Shown here: piece after piece, positions 10,688-20,166 of the stretch
How the letters are laid out: each line of letters begins with the position of its first letter
How positions within the stretch are numbered: position 1 is the first letter of the stretch
Source: Melieria omissa
Lineage: Eukaryota; Arthropoda; Insecta; Diptera; Ulidiidae
DNA: 64,000 bases
Direction: 5' to 3'
NCBI GenBank assembly: GCA_963971225.1
Contig: OZ020270.1
Span: forward strand, 64,670,932-64,734,931
Notes under the pieces: generated by a model
The model's input: only the letters and a program-made list of their open reading frames with translations
Databases searched by the model: none
Told to the model about the DNA's origin: nothing
Made by a program: the position numbers and the translations under genes

Positions 10688-11760
10688 TTGAAACGACAAC
10701 CCAGCAGCTTGACGATTGAAGGAAAGATAGATGGAAAGTTGTTTGTGTTAACACTGGATACTGGCGCATTATATTCAATCATAAGAAGGAAGCTTCTGAG
10801 GAATTGGGAACAATTGCATGGCATACAACTGAGGACTGCGACTATCGAGCGTGCGCCGGTAAGAGGAAAAGTTACAAAACCGAGTCAGAATACTGAACCC
10901 CCTGAATGCACCCAGATATGTCGGGAAAGATGAGGTAATTGGCGAGTGTAAGGAAGCTGTAGCAGTGGTCAATTGCGAAAGTAGCGTAGTCAAGAGCGGT
11001 TTTAACATGGACGTCATAACGCAGGAGAACCAGTGGAGCAGCGAGTTGCCGGCCAAGCAGAAACAGAAGGCGAGGTCACTCCTGCAGCACTATGGGTCAA
11101 TATTTGCGGCAGAAGCAGGCGGAAGAACAGCCATAGTGAAGCACAACATCGACACCGGAAGTGCGAAACCGATCCGCCAACCGCCAAGACGAGTTCCTCT
11201 GGCCAAGAAGGAAGAGGTCACAAATTTGATCGAAAACATGCGGAAAGGTGGTGCTCGCCGGTCGTGCTAGTCAAGAAAAAGGATGGCAGTACCCGAGTTT
11301 GTGTGGATTATCGGAAGCTCAATGACCAAGACTACCACTACTGCGGACACACTGTCAGGCCACAGTGGTTCTCCACGCTCGACTTACGCAGCGGCTATTG
11401 GCAGGTAGAGCTTGCAGACAAGGACAAGGAGAAAACGGCTTTCAGTGTTGGCGATGGTTTGTGGCAGTTCACCGTCATGCCGTTTGGACTCTGCAACGCA
11501 CCAGCAACATTCGAGCGGCTAATGGAACGCGTGCTAAAAGGGCTGCATTGGCGGACGTGCCTGGTGTACCTCGACGACATAATCGTGATGGGTAAAAGCT
11601 TCGACGACCACCTGGGAAAGCTGAAGGAGGTATTCGAGCGGATACAAAAAGCCAACCCAACCCAAAGAAGTGCTCGCTGTTCCAAAAGGAGGTCAAGTAT
11701 CTGGGTCATATGGTTTCCGCCCGCGGAGTACATACGGATAAAGGCAAAATCACGGCGGTG
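10688..11760 (+). pseudogene. Pol of gypsy copy A: protease and RT remnants
   Basis: A protease start with LDTGALYS (active-site DTG) reads into KVTK and is then joined by deletion to text far downstream (NCES...). RT resumes in other frames: VVLVKKKDGSTR, WFSTLDLRSGYWQVE and the catalytic YLDDIIVMG. The fragment ends shortly after, at the fold-back junction around 11750-11767. RNase H and integrase are absent. Confidence 0.85.
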
Positions 11761-11767
11761 ATTTTGC

Positions 11768-12020
11768 CTTTATTCCTCCGCGAACCGGAAAGGTCACGGC
11801 TCAAAAAGATGCTCCGTGGTAAGAGATTTGGTTTAAATGATGAAGTAATCGCCGAAACTAACGCCTGTTTTGAAGGCAAAGAAAAATCGTTCTACTATCG
11901 AAAGATTGGAAAAGCGTTGGAATGATTGTATCTCCCTAAAAGGGGACTATGTTGATGAATAAAAACGAATTTTGGCAAAAAAATGTGTTTTAATTAGTTA
12001 GTCACACACATTATTGAACG
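11768..12020 (+). mobile_element. mariner 3' fragment
   Basis: The C-terminal end of a mariner transposase (RGKRFGLNDEVIAETNACFE, then in another frame RWNDCISLKGDYVDE and a TAA at 11960-11962). This is close in type to the C-terminus in the element at 13066-13624. The following GTGTTTTAATTAG...ATTGAACG looks like a decayed terminal repeat. The 5' part is missing because of the junction with gypsy copy A. Confidence 0.75.
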
Positions 12021-12396
12021 AAGTGTTAACTATATGTATTTCGTTTTTTAAACAGACAATTTTTTTGGAAAATTACATAAAGAATGTTTGTTAAGCCCCA
12101 TTATATGAATGAAGTCAACTTATAAATATTAGTATTTTTCGTTTTTTTTGTTATATTTGGTATTTTCTTCTACAAATTGCTTGCACATGAAGGGCTTTTG
12201 TATTTTCTTACGTAAAAATAAATGAAGAATAATATAGAATTCCTATCTGTTATATTTGTGTTGTTTCGTGAGGTTGCTGCTATATCAAGTTTTAGGGTAT
12301 GTCATACCCCAGCACACCAATAACGTAATTTTTTTGCACCACACCAACGCCGGGTTAAATCAGTTTTTTTTTTATTTTTCTACTGCTTTTTCATAA

Positions 12397-12556
12397 TTAA
12401 TAATAATTGATTGGCACGACAGCCCGCTTACGCGAGACTAAGGCCTAGCTTCCCGCAGCCACCCGTGTTGTGCGTGTGAATTTGTACGCGGGTGGAAGGG
12501 ACCTACAGTTTTATGCCGGTTCCGAACGGCAGGTTGGGAGCTTTTTCATAGGCAAT
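12397..12556 (-). repeat. tRNA-derived SINE, copy 2 (5'-truncated)
   Basis: 160 bp matching the 3' half of the SINE at 7214, inverted. Perfect 13-bp target duplication TGCTTTTTCATAA at 12384-12396 and 12557-12569. Loss of the tRNA head with retention of the tail fits target-primed reverse transcription. Confidence 0.93.
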
Positions 12557-12569
12557 TGCTTTTTCATAA

Positions 12570-13065
12570 CTATTTATAATTATTTTATTCGTTTCGTTAA
12601 ATTAATTTGACATATCAATAGCATTTGTTTTATTTTCAACTATCATTTTTTTTCATTACTAACTGTTAATACATCAAATCTTTTACAACTAAAATCTATA
12701 GATTCATTATTTTCCATCCAATACTTATTAATATAATTATGTTATCCCTGAACAATCCAGTGATACTCCGTCTATTGCTTACAAAATTTGACAATGTTAT
12801 ATTTAACCTCATTAGTTAAGGATATTTTAAAATTAAACTGCCTAGCCATTCCAATTTTTTTATAAAATTTTTAAGATAACCAGTTTGATCCATAATATAC
12901 TCTATACTATATTTTCTTCATGTAGTTATCTCAAAATCATATTTACCTAATTCGCAATACTTAGAGAATAGATTTTTGTTACATATTTTTATATCTCGAG
13001 CAATAATTTTTAACTTTACACTAATATCATTAATTTCTTCTAATTTAGTATTTATAGTAATACTA
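12570..13065 (-). pseudogene. AT-rich coding-like relic, possibly Polinton-like
   Basis: On the minus strand there are broken but protein-like stretches, such as KLEEINDISVKLKIIARDIK, KISLTNEVKYNIVKFCKQ and KRFDVLTVSNEKK, separated by stops. Once the inserted piggyBac-like element and SINE are disregarded, this tract is the upstream continuation of the minus-strand tail at 6701-6754. I do not recognise the protein. The link to the Polinton-type ATPase is by position only. Confidence 0.3.
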
Positions 13066-13624
13066 CGAGGGCGGGTCAATAAGTCCGTGACTTTTTGAAT
13101 GAAACACAGGTTTTTAGATAAAAAGTTATTTTATTTTTCAACGTAGTCTCCTTTGAGATCTATACACTTAACCCAACGTTTCTTCAGTTTTTTTATCCCT
13201 TCCGAAAAATATGATTTGTCGAGGTCTTCAAAATAGGCATTTGTTTGTGAGATGACTTCGTCATTGGAGGCAAATCTCTTTCCGCCGAGCCATTTCTTCA
13301 AGTTTGGGAACAAGAAATAATCACTTGGGGCTAGATCGGGTGAATAGGCGGGATGAGGGAGCAATTCGTAGCCCACTTCATGGATTTTTGCCATGGAAAC
13401 TGCACATGTGTGCACCCGTGCACACGAAATTCACTTTTTTCCATTTTCTTCTCAGTCAACGCGGTAGTCTGATATTAACGGCTGTCAAAAACAAACTAAA
13501 TGTCGCAGCTTGTTCAATTTTTGACAAGAGTCAACTGACAGTTGACTGTTGACGGGAGCAGTGTTGCCATTTCAATTAAGAGGCGGGAAATTCAAAAAGT
13601 CACGGACTTATTGACCCGCCCTCG
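13066..13624 (-). mobile_element. mariner element, internally deleted (559 bp)
   Basis: Near-perfect terminal inverted repeats of about 34 bp beginning CGAGGGCGGGTCAATAAG, flanked by TA at 13064-13065 and 13625-13626. The transposase remnant inside runs on the minus strand. Well-preserved ends around a shortened body are what a non-autonomous, trans-mobilised mariner looks like. Confidence 0.95.
13131..13415 (-). pseudogene. mariner transposase C-terminus
   Basis: Carries the third catalytic Asp block (PAYSPDLAPSDYFLFPNL) and the C-terminal KKRWVKCIDLKGDYVEK, ending just inside the terminal repeat. The first and second Asp and the DNA-binding domain are deleted. Confidence 0.9.
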
Positions 13625-13679
13625 TATCTACTTAATATTTATTTCACTGATTTCCTTACCTTGCTTTTATACCGTCAAC

Positions 13680-13880
13680 ATGAAAACGATTGCATTGTTG
13701 ATAGTAATCATCTTATCAATAATTCTAATCAAAATAAATTATTTATATTTATTTTTTGGTCCGTCCGAATCAATTGGAAAGTGGTTGTGCTTATCTTCCC
13801 TATTTACCAATTTATTTATGACGAAAGCAAATAATGACACATTATCAAATGTAGAGCAATTGTGCTTATCAAGCAAATAG
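13680..13880 (+). CDS. Small hypothetical frame with one membrane segment
   Basis: A 66-codon frame from ATG 13680 whose first 30 residues are strongly hydrophobic (MKTIALLIVIILSIILIKIN), like a signal anchor. The rest lies in AT-rich repeated sequence (TTGTGCTTATCTTCCCTATT at about 13785 and again at about 13906). It adjoins the possible Polinton-type relic, and such elements do encode small membrane proteins, but chance in AT-rich DNA is at least as likely. Confidence 0.2.
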   Translation: MKTIALLIVIILSIILIKINYLYLFFGPSESIGKWLCLSSLFTNLFMTKANNDTLSNVEQLCLSSK

Positions 13881-13950
13881 TAACACATTACCAAATGTTA
13901 AGCGATTGTGCTTATCTTCCCTATTTACCAATTAATATTCATTATTAAAA

Positions 13951-13970
13951 GTTGGTCCGCATGGACCAAC
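13951..13970. repeat. Short perfect-arm inverted repeat
   Basis: GTTGGTCC, 4-nt loop GCAT, GGACCAAC. It stands out in AT-rich DNA beside imperfect direct repeats (13785-13812 and 13906-13933). It could be a subterminal hairpin of an unrecognised element. Confidence 0.5.
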
Positions 13971-14164
13971 AATGACGAAAGCGAATAATAGGTAAATGGT
14001 TGACTAATTGTTTTTCGATCGGCGCCAACTGTTATGCTTACCTTGTTAAAGTTATGTGTATCAAGTTGCCAGAATATTCTAAGCTTTAAAAAGCTGAGAA
14101 TTAAAAAATGTTTGTGACATGAGGGCAAATTTGTAGGTTGAACCTAAAAAATGGGTTAGAATAT

Positions 14165-14564
14165 TGTTACGAATACTAAGTCTAGTGGGCTGTTACGTAT
14201 CTCTGGATTGTGTAATTTGAAAATAAAACACAGTCAGTTTCTTAAACGCAGACAATAAAATAAACCAACAGTCACTTTATTATTCACAGTTTACACTTTA
14301 CTGTTCGTACACTTAAGTATTTGCTTAATTACTCCGTGTGGCAACTTCACTTGTCAAAACCAGACTGACTCGCTGCGCCGCACCCGGCTGCCTTTTTATT
14401 CTCGCGCATTCCAGAGTGGACTAAAGGTTTCCATGATGATCGCAACCGTCGTTGCCAGGTTGGACTTAAAGTTATTATCGCGGCCGTCGTTGCCACATTG
14501 AATTATAGCACGGCGCGAAGCGGCAGGGTTGCTTTGCACAGCGACAGACTGTTTTATCGTTACA
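14165..14564 (-). repeat. 3' LTR of gypsy copy B
   Basis: 400 bp. Compared with its partner it lacks about 25 bp around the TATA/initiator region (the stretch between CTGCCTTTT and TTCTCGCGC on the plus strand), so this LTR would be a poor promoter. Confidence 0.93.
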
Positions 14565-14670
14565 CTGCCCACCACTTAGACTTGTTCGTCCCGAACAAGT
14601 GCCGAGGCTCCGCTGTGATGAGGCGCCAGACGCTCCAAATGGACTACCTACCTGCAACGTTGATTTCGGT

Positions 14671-14705
14671 ATATTATATATATAATTATATATATATATA
14701 TATAA
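14671..14705. repeat. (AT)n microsatellite replacing the integrase C-terminus of copy B
   Basis: TATA-rich run directly after the codons for NSAGFQEGDL on the minus strand. The integrase C-terminal GPY/F region seen in copy D is absent here. Confidence 0.9.
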
Positions 14706-14706
14706 A

Positions 14707-17700
14707 TCGCCTTCTTGGAACCCTGCTGAGTTGGCCCGTAGATCGTATCTGGCTTTCGCCTTATCGCTGACCAGTTTGGTGCGGCCCCTTATAAACTGGT
14801 GAATTTCCTCCCGTTCCGCCCGCTTATTGACCACGTAGTCCGTCTTAGCGCCTCCCGTTGTGCTGACTACCCCGAACTTCAAGTCAGCGGGTAACCGCAA
14901 CTCTGTGCCGAACACTGCTCGGGCTGGAGTGAGTGATGTCGTGTCGTGCGGGGCTGACCTATACGCCATCAGGAACAGGGGATATGCGTGTCCCAATCCT
15001 TTTGATTCCTGCCTACCACTTTCCGCAGGTATTCCTCCAGTGTCCGGTTAAAGCGTTCCACCATGCCGTCGGACTGTGGGTGCAAAGGAGTGGTACGCGT
15101 TTTCCTTATCCCCAGCAGCCCACACACTTCCTTGAATACCGCAGACTCGAAATTCCGGCCTTGATCTGAGTGCAACTCCAACGGAACTCCGAACCTGGCT
15201 ACCCAGTTGTTTACCAGCTTTTCCGAGATCGTAGTGGCCTCCTGGTTAGGAATAGGGTACACTTCGGGCCATTTGCTGAAGTAATCCATTACGACCAGCA
15301 CATATTTGTTGCCTAGAGTGCTAGTTGGGAATGGGCCGGCGACGTCCATAGCAATCCGCTCGAAGGGCGCTCCTACGTTGTACTGCTGCATGCGGGCCTC
15401 GAGATTTTCTTGTCGGCCCTTTCGCGGCTGAACATCGGTCGCAGCTCTTAATCCACTCGGCTACAGACTCCTGACATCCTACCCTGTAAAATCGTCTTTT
15501 TATTTTGGCGACGGTTTTGGTGATACCCAGGTGCCCTCCACTGGAGTCGTTATGGTATGCCTCGATGACCTCGTTGATTCTGCATTTCGGCACTACCATT
15601 AGGGAGTTGCTGGTCCGACCATCCGCGCTCTCCCATTCGCGGTACAGGCAGCCTTCCTTCAGCCGCAGACTTTTCCACTGTGCCCAGTAAGCCTTAGCGA
15701 TCGGGCTTTCACCGGCCATCTCATGCCAGTCTGGACGGGCGCCTTGCTTCTTGCCTTCGACGATTTTTGCAAGATCCGCATCCTCACGCTGGTCTTTTTG
15801 TAGGCTCTCCGCAGACCACTCTTCCTCTGGCATAACGCTTACCAACCGGACGTCCACTATCTGTTCTTTGCTTTCGGCTCGCGAGCACTGCCTGCATTCG
15901 ACTTTGCACGGACGGCGTGACAAGGCATCGGCATTTCCATGGCTACTGCCCTTGCGATGCTCTATCGTGTAGTCGTAGCTCTGCAGTCGCTCGATCCACC
16001 GCGCCAATTGCCCTTCAGGATCCTTAAAGTTCAGGAGCCATCTCAATGCCGCATGATCTGTGCGCAGGCGAAACCTTTGTCCATACAGATATTTGTGGAA
16101 GTGTTTTACGCAGTCCAATACCGCCAGCAGTTCTCTCCGTGTCCCACAGTAGTTGCGTTCCGGTTTCGATAGAACCCTACTGTAGTACGCTATCACTTGT
16201 TCCTGGCCCTCTATTATCTGTGATAGCACACCGCCAATACTACTCCCGCTTGCATCTGTATCCAGCACAAACATCTCCCCAGGCACGGGGAAGGCCAGAA
16301 TTGGAGCACTGCACAGTTTTTCCTTCAGACGTGCAAAAGCCTGTTCCTGCTCCTCGTTCCACTCGAAAGCTTGGCTCTTTTTCGTCAGTTTGTGCAAGCT
16401 GCTGGCTATGTTCGCGAATCCCGGAACAAATCGGCGGTAGTATGTGCACAGGCCCAGGAAACTGCGGAGTTCTTGTAGATTGCGTGGCCGGGGTCACTCC
16501 TTCACCGCCGTGATTTTGCCTTCATCTGTATGCACTCCGCGGGCGGAAACCGTATGACCCAGATACTTGACCTCCTTTTGGAACAGCGAGCACTTCTTTG
16601 GGTTGAGTTTAAGCCCGGCTTTTTGTATCTTCTCAAATACCTCCTTCAGCTTTCCCAGGTGGTCGTCGAAGCTTTTACCCATTACGATTATGTCGTCGAG
16701 GTACACCAGACACGTCCGCCAATGCAGCCCTTTTAGCACGCGTTCCATTAGCCGCTCGAATGTTGCTGGTGCGTTGCAGAGTCCAAACGGCATAACGGTG
16801 AACTGCCACAAACCATCGCCAACACTGAAAGCCGTTTTCTCCTTGTCCTTGTCTGCAAGCTCTACATGCCAATAGCCGCTGCGTAAGTCGAGGGTGGAGA
16901 ACCACTGTGTGCCTGACAGCGTGTCCAGGGTGTCATCGATCCGCGGTAGTGGATAACTGTCCTTCTTGGTCACATCATTGAGCTTCCGATAGTCCACACA
17001 AAACCGGGTACTGCCATCTTTTTTCTTGACTAGCACGACCGGCCAGCACCAGGGGCCCGAAGACGGCTCTATGACCTTGTCTTTCCGCATGTTCTCGATC
17101 AAATTTGTGACCTCCTCCCTCTTGGCCAGAGGAACTCCTCTTGGCGGTTGGCGAATCGGTTTTGCACTTCCGGTGTCGATGTTGTGCTTCACTATGGCTG
17201 TTCTTCCGCCTGCTTCCGCCGCAAATATTGACCCAAAGTGCTGCAGGAGTGACCTGGCCTTCTGTTTCTGCTTGGCTGTCAACCAGCTTCTCCACTGGTT
17301 CTCCTGCGGTATGGCGTCCATGCTAAAACCGCTCTTCTTATTACCTCCAGGCGGGCTACTCTCGCAATTGACCACTGCTACAGCTTCCTTACACTCGCCA
17401 ATTACCTCATCTTTCCCGACATATCTGGGTGCATTCAGGGGGTTCAGTATTCTGACTGGTATTCTGCCATTTTTGGGTTCCACTAATGTACGTCCGATGA
17501 TGATGTTGTCGTGTCCTTGTTTCGGTGCTTCTACTACCCACAGCCGACTCGTCCCATCGTCCTCGTCCACCTTTGCCCACACAATCGCCTCAGACTTCGC
17601 TGGTATCCTCCTGTGTTGACAAGATACAACCTTCCTTACCGCCACGCTTCGCTCATAGCCGGTGTGCAGCGGGAATTCAACGTTGGCATATCTCAGCACA

Positions 17701-18242
17701 TTTTCCTTCAGGTCCAGCGTAAAACCGTGCCTAATCATGAAATCCACGCCGATAATCACGTCGTCCATTATATCCGCGACGATGAACTCATGTTCCAGGC
17801 TGCTGGTGCCGATAGCAATCGTTTTTGTAACTTTCCCTCTCACCGGCGCGCGCTCGCCAGTCGCAGTCCGCAGCTGTATGCCATGCAGCGGTTCCCAGTT
17901 CTTCAGCAGCTTCCTTTTTATGATCGAATATGACGCTCCAGTATCCAGTGTCAACACGAACAACTTTCCATCTATCCTTCCTTCAATTGTCAAGCTGCTG
18001 GGCTGTCGTTTCAGGTGTGGGACAAGGATGGTGGGGCGGCAGATTGTGGGGATCAGCTCACGCCCCTTTGGGCTGACCCGTTTTAGTTTAACGGCTCTCG
18101 TCCTCAGCCCTGCGCTTGTTGGCTGAGCCTCGATTGTCAGTATTCCTCGCTTCAGGCGATTGCGATCGAGAACGGGAAAGCCTCTTTCGTTGGCGGCAGT
18201 CTCGTGATATGTGGCCCTGCTTGCCACATATCCAGCAAACAA
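14707..18242 (-). pseudogene. Pol of gypsy copy B (protease, RT, RNase H, integrase)
   Basis: Protease DTG (TLDTGASYS), RT (WFSTLDLRSGYWHVE; YLDDIIVMG), RNase H (LDTDASGSSIGG; TDHAALRWLL; HGNADALSRR), integrase zinc region (HNDSSGGHLGI...CDRCSAAKG) and core (MDVAGPFP; HSDQGRNFES; QSDGMVERFN) are all present. Breaks: TGA at 16496-16494 for a Trp, a one-base insertion near 15400 after the zinc region, a one-base loss near 14990, and the AT microsatellite that removes the C-terminal domain. The frame is open upstream to 18242, overlapping the gag tail. Confidence 0.92.
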
Positions 18243-19596
18243 CTTTAGAGGAGACCACCCGTGGCCTGTCCGGTATCTCAGAGCTTATGGCCTGGATCGG
18301 AACGTCGTTGTCCGCCTGAATCTGGCGTATCCTTGCAGGTGCATACCGAGTGCTCCCAATCCATGCCGCTTCATATGTCATCGCGCTGGTCACCGTCTCC
18401 TTAAATGTTAGCTTGCCCATCATCAACGCACTGCGACGTGTTTCTGGATCATGAAGACCTTCAACAAACGACTCAATCTTCATCCTTTCGAGATCATCAG
18501 CACCAAATTTTGGGTAGCACAACTGTACGAGCCGCTCAATGTCTGCTCCATATGTCTGCAGCGCCTCGCTGGCTCTTTGCTTGCGGTTCTTCAGCTCACA
18601 GTAGTATAGCGCATGGTTGTGCTCGTTGCTGTACTGCGCTGCTAATGCTCTCATGATGGCACCGTAATCACTTCTTAAACATTCTGGAACTGATTTGATT
18701 ACCTCAGCCGCAGGACCTTTCAGCGCCAGTGCCAACCTCCGACCTTTCCTGATATCTGTCCACTGATTTTCCAAAGCAGCCAAGTCGAATTGCAATTTAA
18801 ATGTATCGAACGGCGCAGCACCATCATAAGCAGGCACTTCTGTTGTGGCAGCAAAACCGTCCTGAACCGGTGGCAAACATTCTCGTGGCTGTACCTCTCG
18901 AAGCCGTTCGTCTATCTTTCTGTGCATCGAATCTTCCAGACTGTCAACTCGTTTTTTCAAGGACTCATCCAGGTTGTCAACTCGTCTGTTCAGGGATTCA
19001 CCCATTTCGTCAACTCGTTTGTCCCAATTGTCTATTCGCGTCTCGAGATGCTCAACTTTCACATTCAGGTTATTGGAAATTTCCTCCACCTTCTGCTCTA
19101 TGCACGCAGAATTTTCCGCCATTTCTCGATTTGCAGTCTCGACTTTTGCCGAAATTTCGAGATTCGTAGTTTCCAGCTTCGCTGACATTTCTCGATTTGC
19201 TGTCTCGACTTTTGCCGAAATTTCAAGATTCGTAGTTTCCAGCTTCACTGCCATCTCTTGATTCGCAGTTTCCATTTTCGCTGCCATTTCACGGTTGGAA
19301 GTCTCGAACATGCCTTTAAGTGCAACCATTAGCTGGCTCATGTCCATTGCTTGTGGTGGCGCAGCCGCTGCAGCCGTACTTTGCATCGACGCCGCACCCG
19401 CAGGCGATTCCTCCATTTTGGCCGACGCCTCTTGTTCTTGCGCTCCGAACTCGTGCTCAGTCCAATCGACGCCTCGTTCCTCACATGCTTCTCGCAAGCG
19501 CAACTGCAACTCCACCTTTCAGCCAGCAGTCGTCAAATTCCAGGCAGCCAGCTCCTTCTTCAGCTGGTCCACCTTCAGCAGCTCGAATTTCACCAT
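18088..19596 (-). pseudogene. Gag of gypsy copy B with a nonsense codon in the SAP-like domain
   Basis: ATG at 19596. A SAP-like helix-extended-loop-helix opens the protein (LLKVDQLKKELAAWNL) but is cut by TGA at 19521-19519, where copies C and D have Gly. The rest is open: coiled coil with about five ETANREMSAKLETT-type units, capsid-like region (LENQWTDIRKGRR; FVEGLHDPETRRSALMMGK), CCHC knuckle CWICGKQGHISRDC and an RS-rich tail. One base fewer than in copies A and D near the end changes where gag stops. Confidence 0.9.
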
Positions 19597-19679
19597 GTCC
19601 GTGCTTTTATAATTTTATTTCTTCAGTTTTTTTTTTTTTTTAATTTTCAATTTGCCACAATCCCACTTCTGACACCAAA

Positions 19680-20104
19680 TGTTACGAATACTAAGTCTAG
19701 TGGGCTGTTACGTATCTCTGGATTGTGTAATTTGAAAATAAAACACAGTCAGTTTCTTAAACGCAGACAATAAAATAAACCAACAGTCACTTTTTTATTC
19801 ACAGTTTACACTTTACTGTTCGTGCACTTAAGTATTTGCTTAATTACTCCGTGTGGCAACTTCACTTGTCAAAACCAGACTGACTCGCTGCGCCGCACCC
19901 GGCTGCCTTTTACACCTGTCGGGCCATCGCGCGGACCGTTCTCGCGCATTCCAGAGGGGACTAAAGGTTTCCATGATGATCGCAACCGTCGTTGCCAGGT
20001 TGGACCAAAAGTTATTATCGCGGCCGTCGTTGCCACATTGAATTATAGCACGGCGCGAAGCGGCAGGGTTGCTTTGCACAGCGACAGACTGTCCTATCGT
20101 TACA
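19680..20104 (-). repeat. 5' LTR of gypsy copy B
   Basis: 425 bp; plus-strand ends TGTTACGAATAC and TATCGTTACA. The tRNA-Leu primer site lies just inside, on the minus strand (complement of 19660-19677). Confidence 0.93.
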
Positions 20105-20166
20105 ATATGTTCGCTTTTTAATCAAAATTTTCTTTAATTATTATCCTTTCATGTAATAGATAGATA

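Larger units (their letters stand above)
8846..11767 (+). mobile_element. Ty3/gypsy element, copy A (5' part only)
   Basis: Starts with a 5' LTR (8846-9317) preceded by ATAT (8842-8845), the flank used by this family. It continues through primer site, gag, protease and RT pieces, and stops abruptly in RT near 11767 with no 3' LTR. Comparison with copy D shows missing blocks: the Gag N-terminus, part of the CCHC knuckle, most of the protease-RT linker and a piece before RT. At the right break the sequence folds back on itself (see findings) and continues into a mariner fragment. Confidence 0.9.
6755..12354. mobile_element. piggyBac-like TTAA element, hollowed out by later insertions
   Basis: Flanked by TTAA at 6751-6754 and 12355-12358. 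Terminal inverted repeats are CACGGCATTGGTGTGGTG at 6755 and CCCGGCGTTGGTGTGGTG read inward from 12354, 16 of 18 identical. Both ends also carry CCACACCAAT motifs and near-palindromes of GGGGTATNNNATACCCC type (6773-6790, about 6940-6960, 12295-12310). No transposase frame of its own was recognised, so it looks non-autonomous. A SINE, a mariner, gypsy copy A and a mariner fragment occupy most of the interval. Confidence 0.75.
14165..20104 (-). mobile_element. Ty3/gypsy element, copy B (complete structure, decayed genes)
   Basis: LTRs at 14165-14564 and 19680-20104 with ATAT flanks at 14161-14164 and 20105-20108. Same family as copy D (50059-55971), in reverse orientation. The LTRs differ by several substitutions and a 25-bp length difference, and the genes carry nonsense codons, frameshifts and a deletion. 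It therefore inserted well before copy D. Confidence 0.95.

Noticed and set aside
14678..14705. TATA boxes in the AT run
   Set aside because: A microsatellite inside a dead integrase gene; no initiator or transcript evidence.
16567..17933. Plus-strand frames opposite gypsy copy B pol (and the like in copies D and E)
   Set aside because: Antisense shadows; the same frames appear opposite all copies of the conserved RT and protease, with no motifs of their own.
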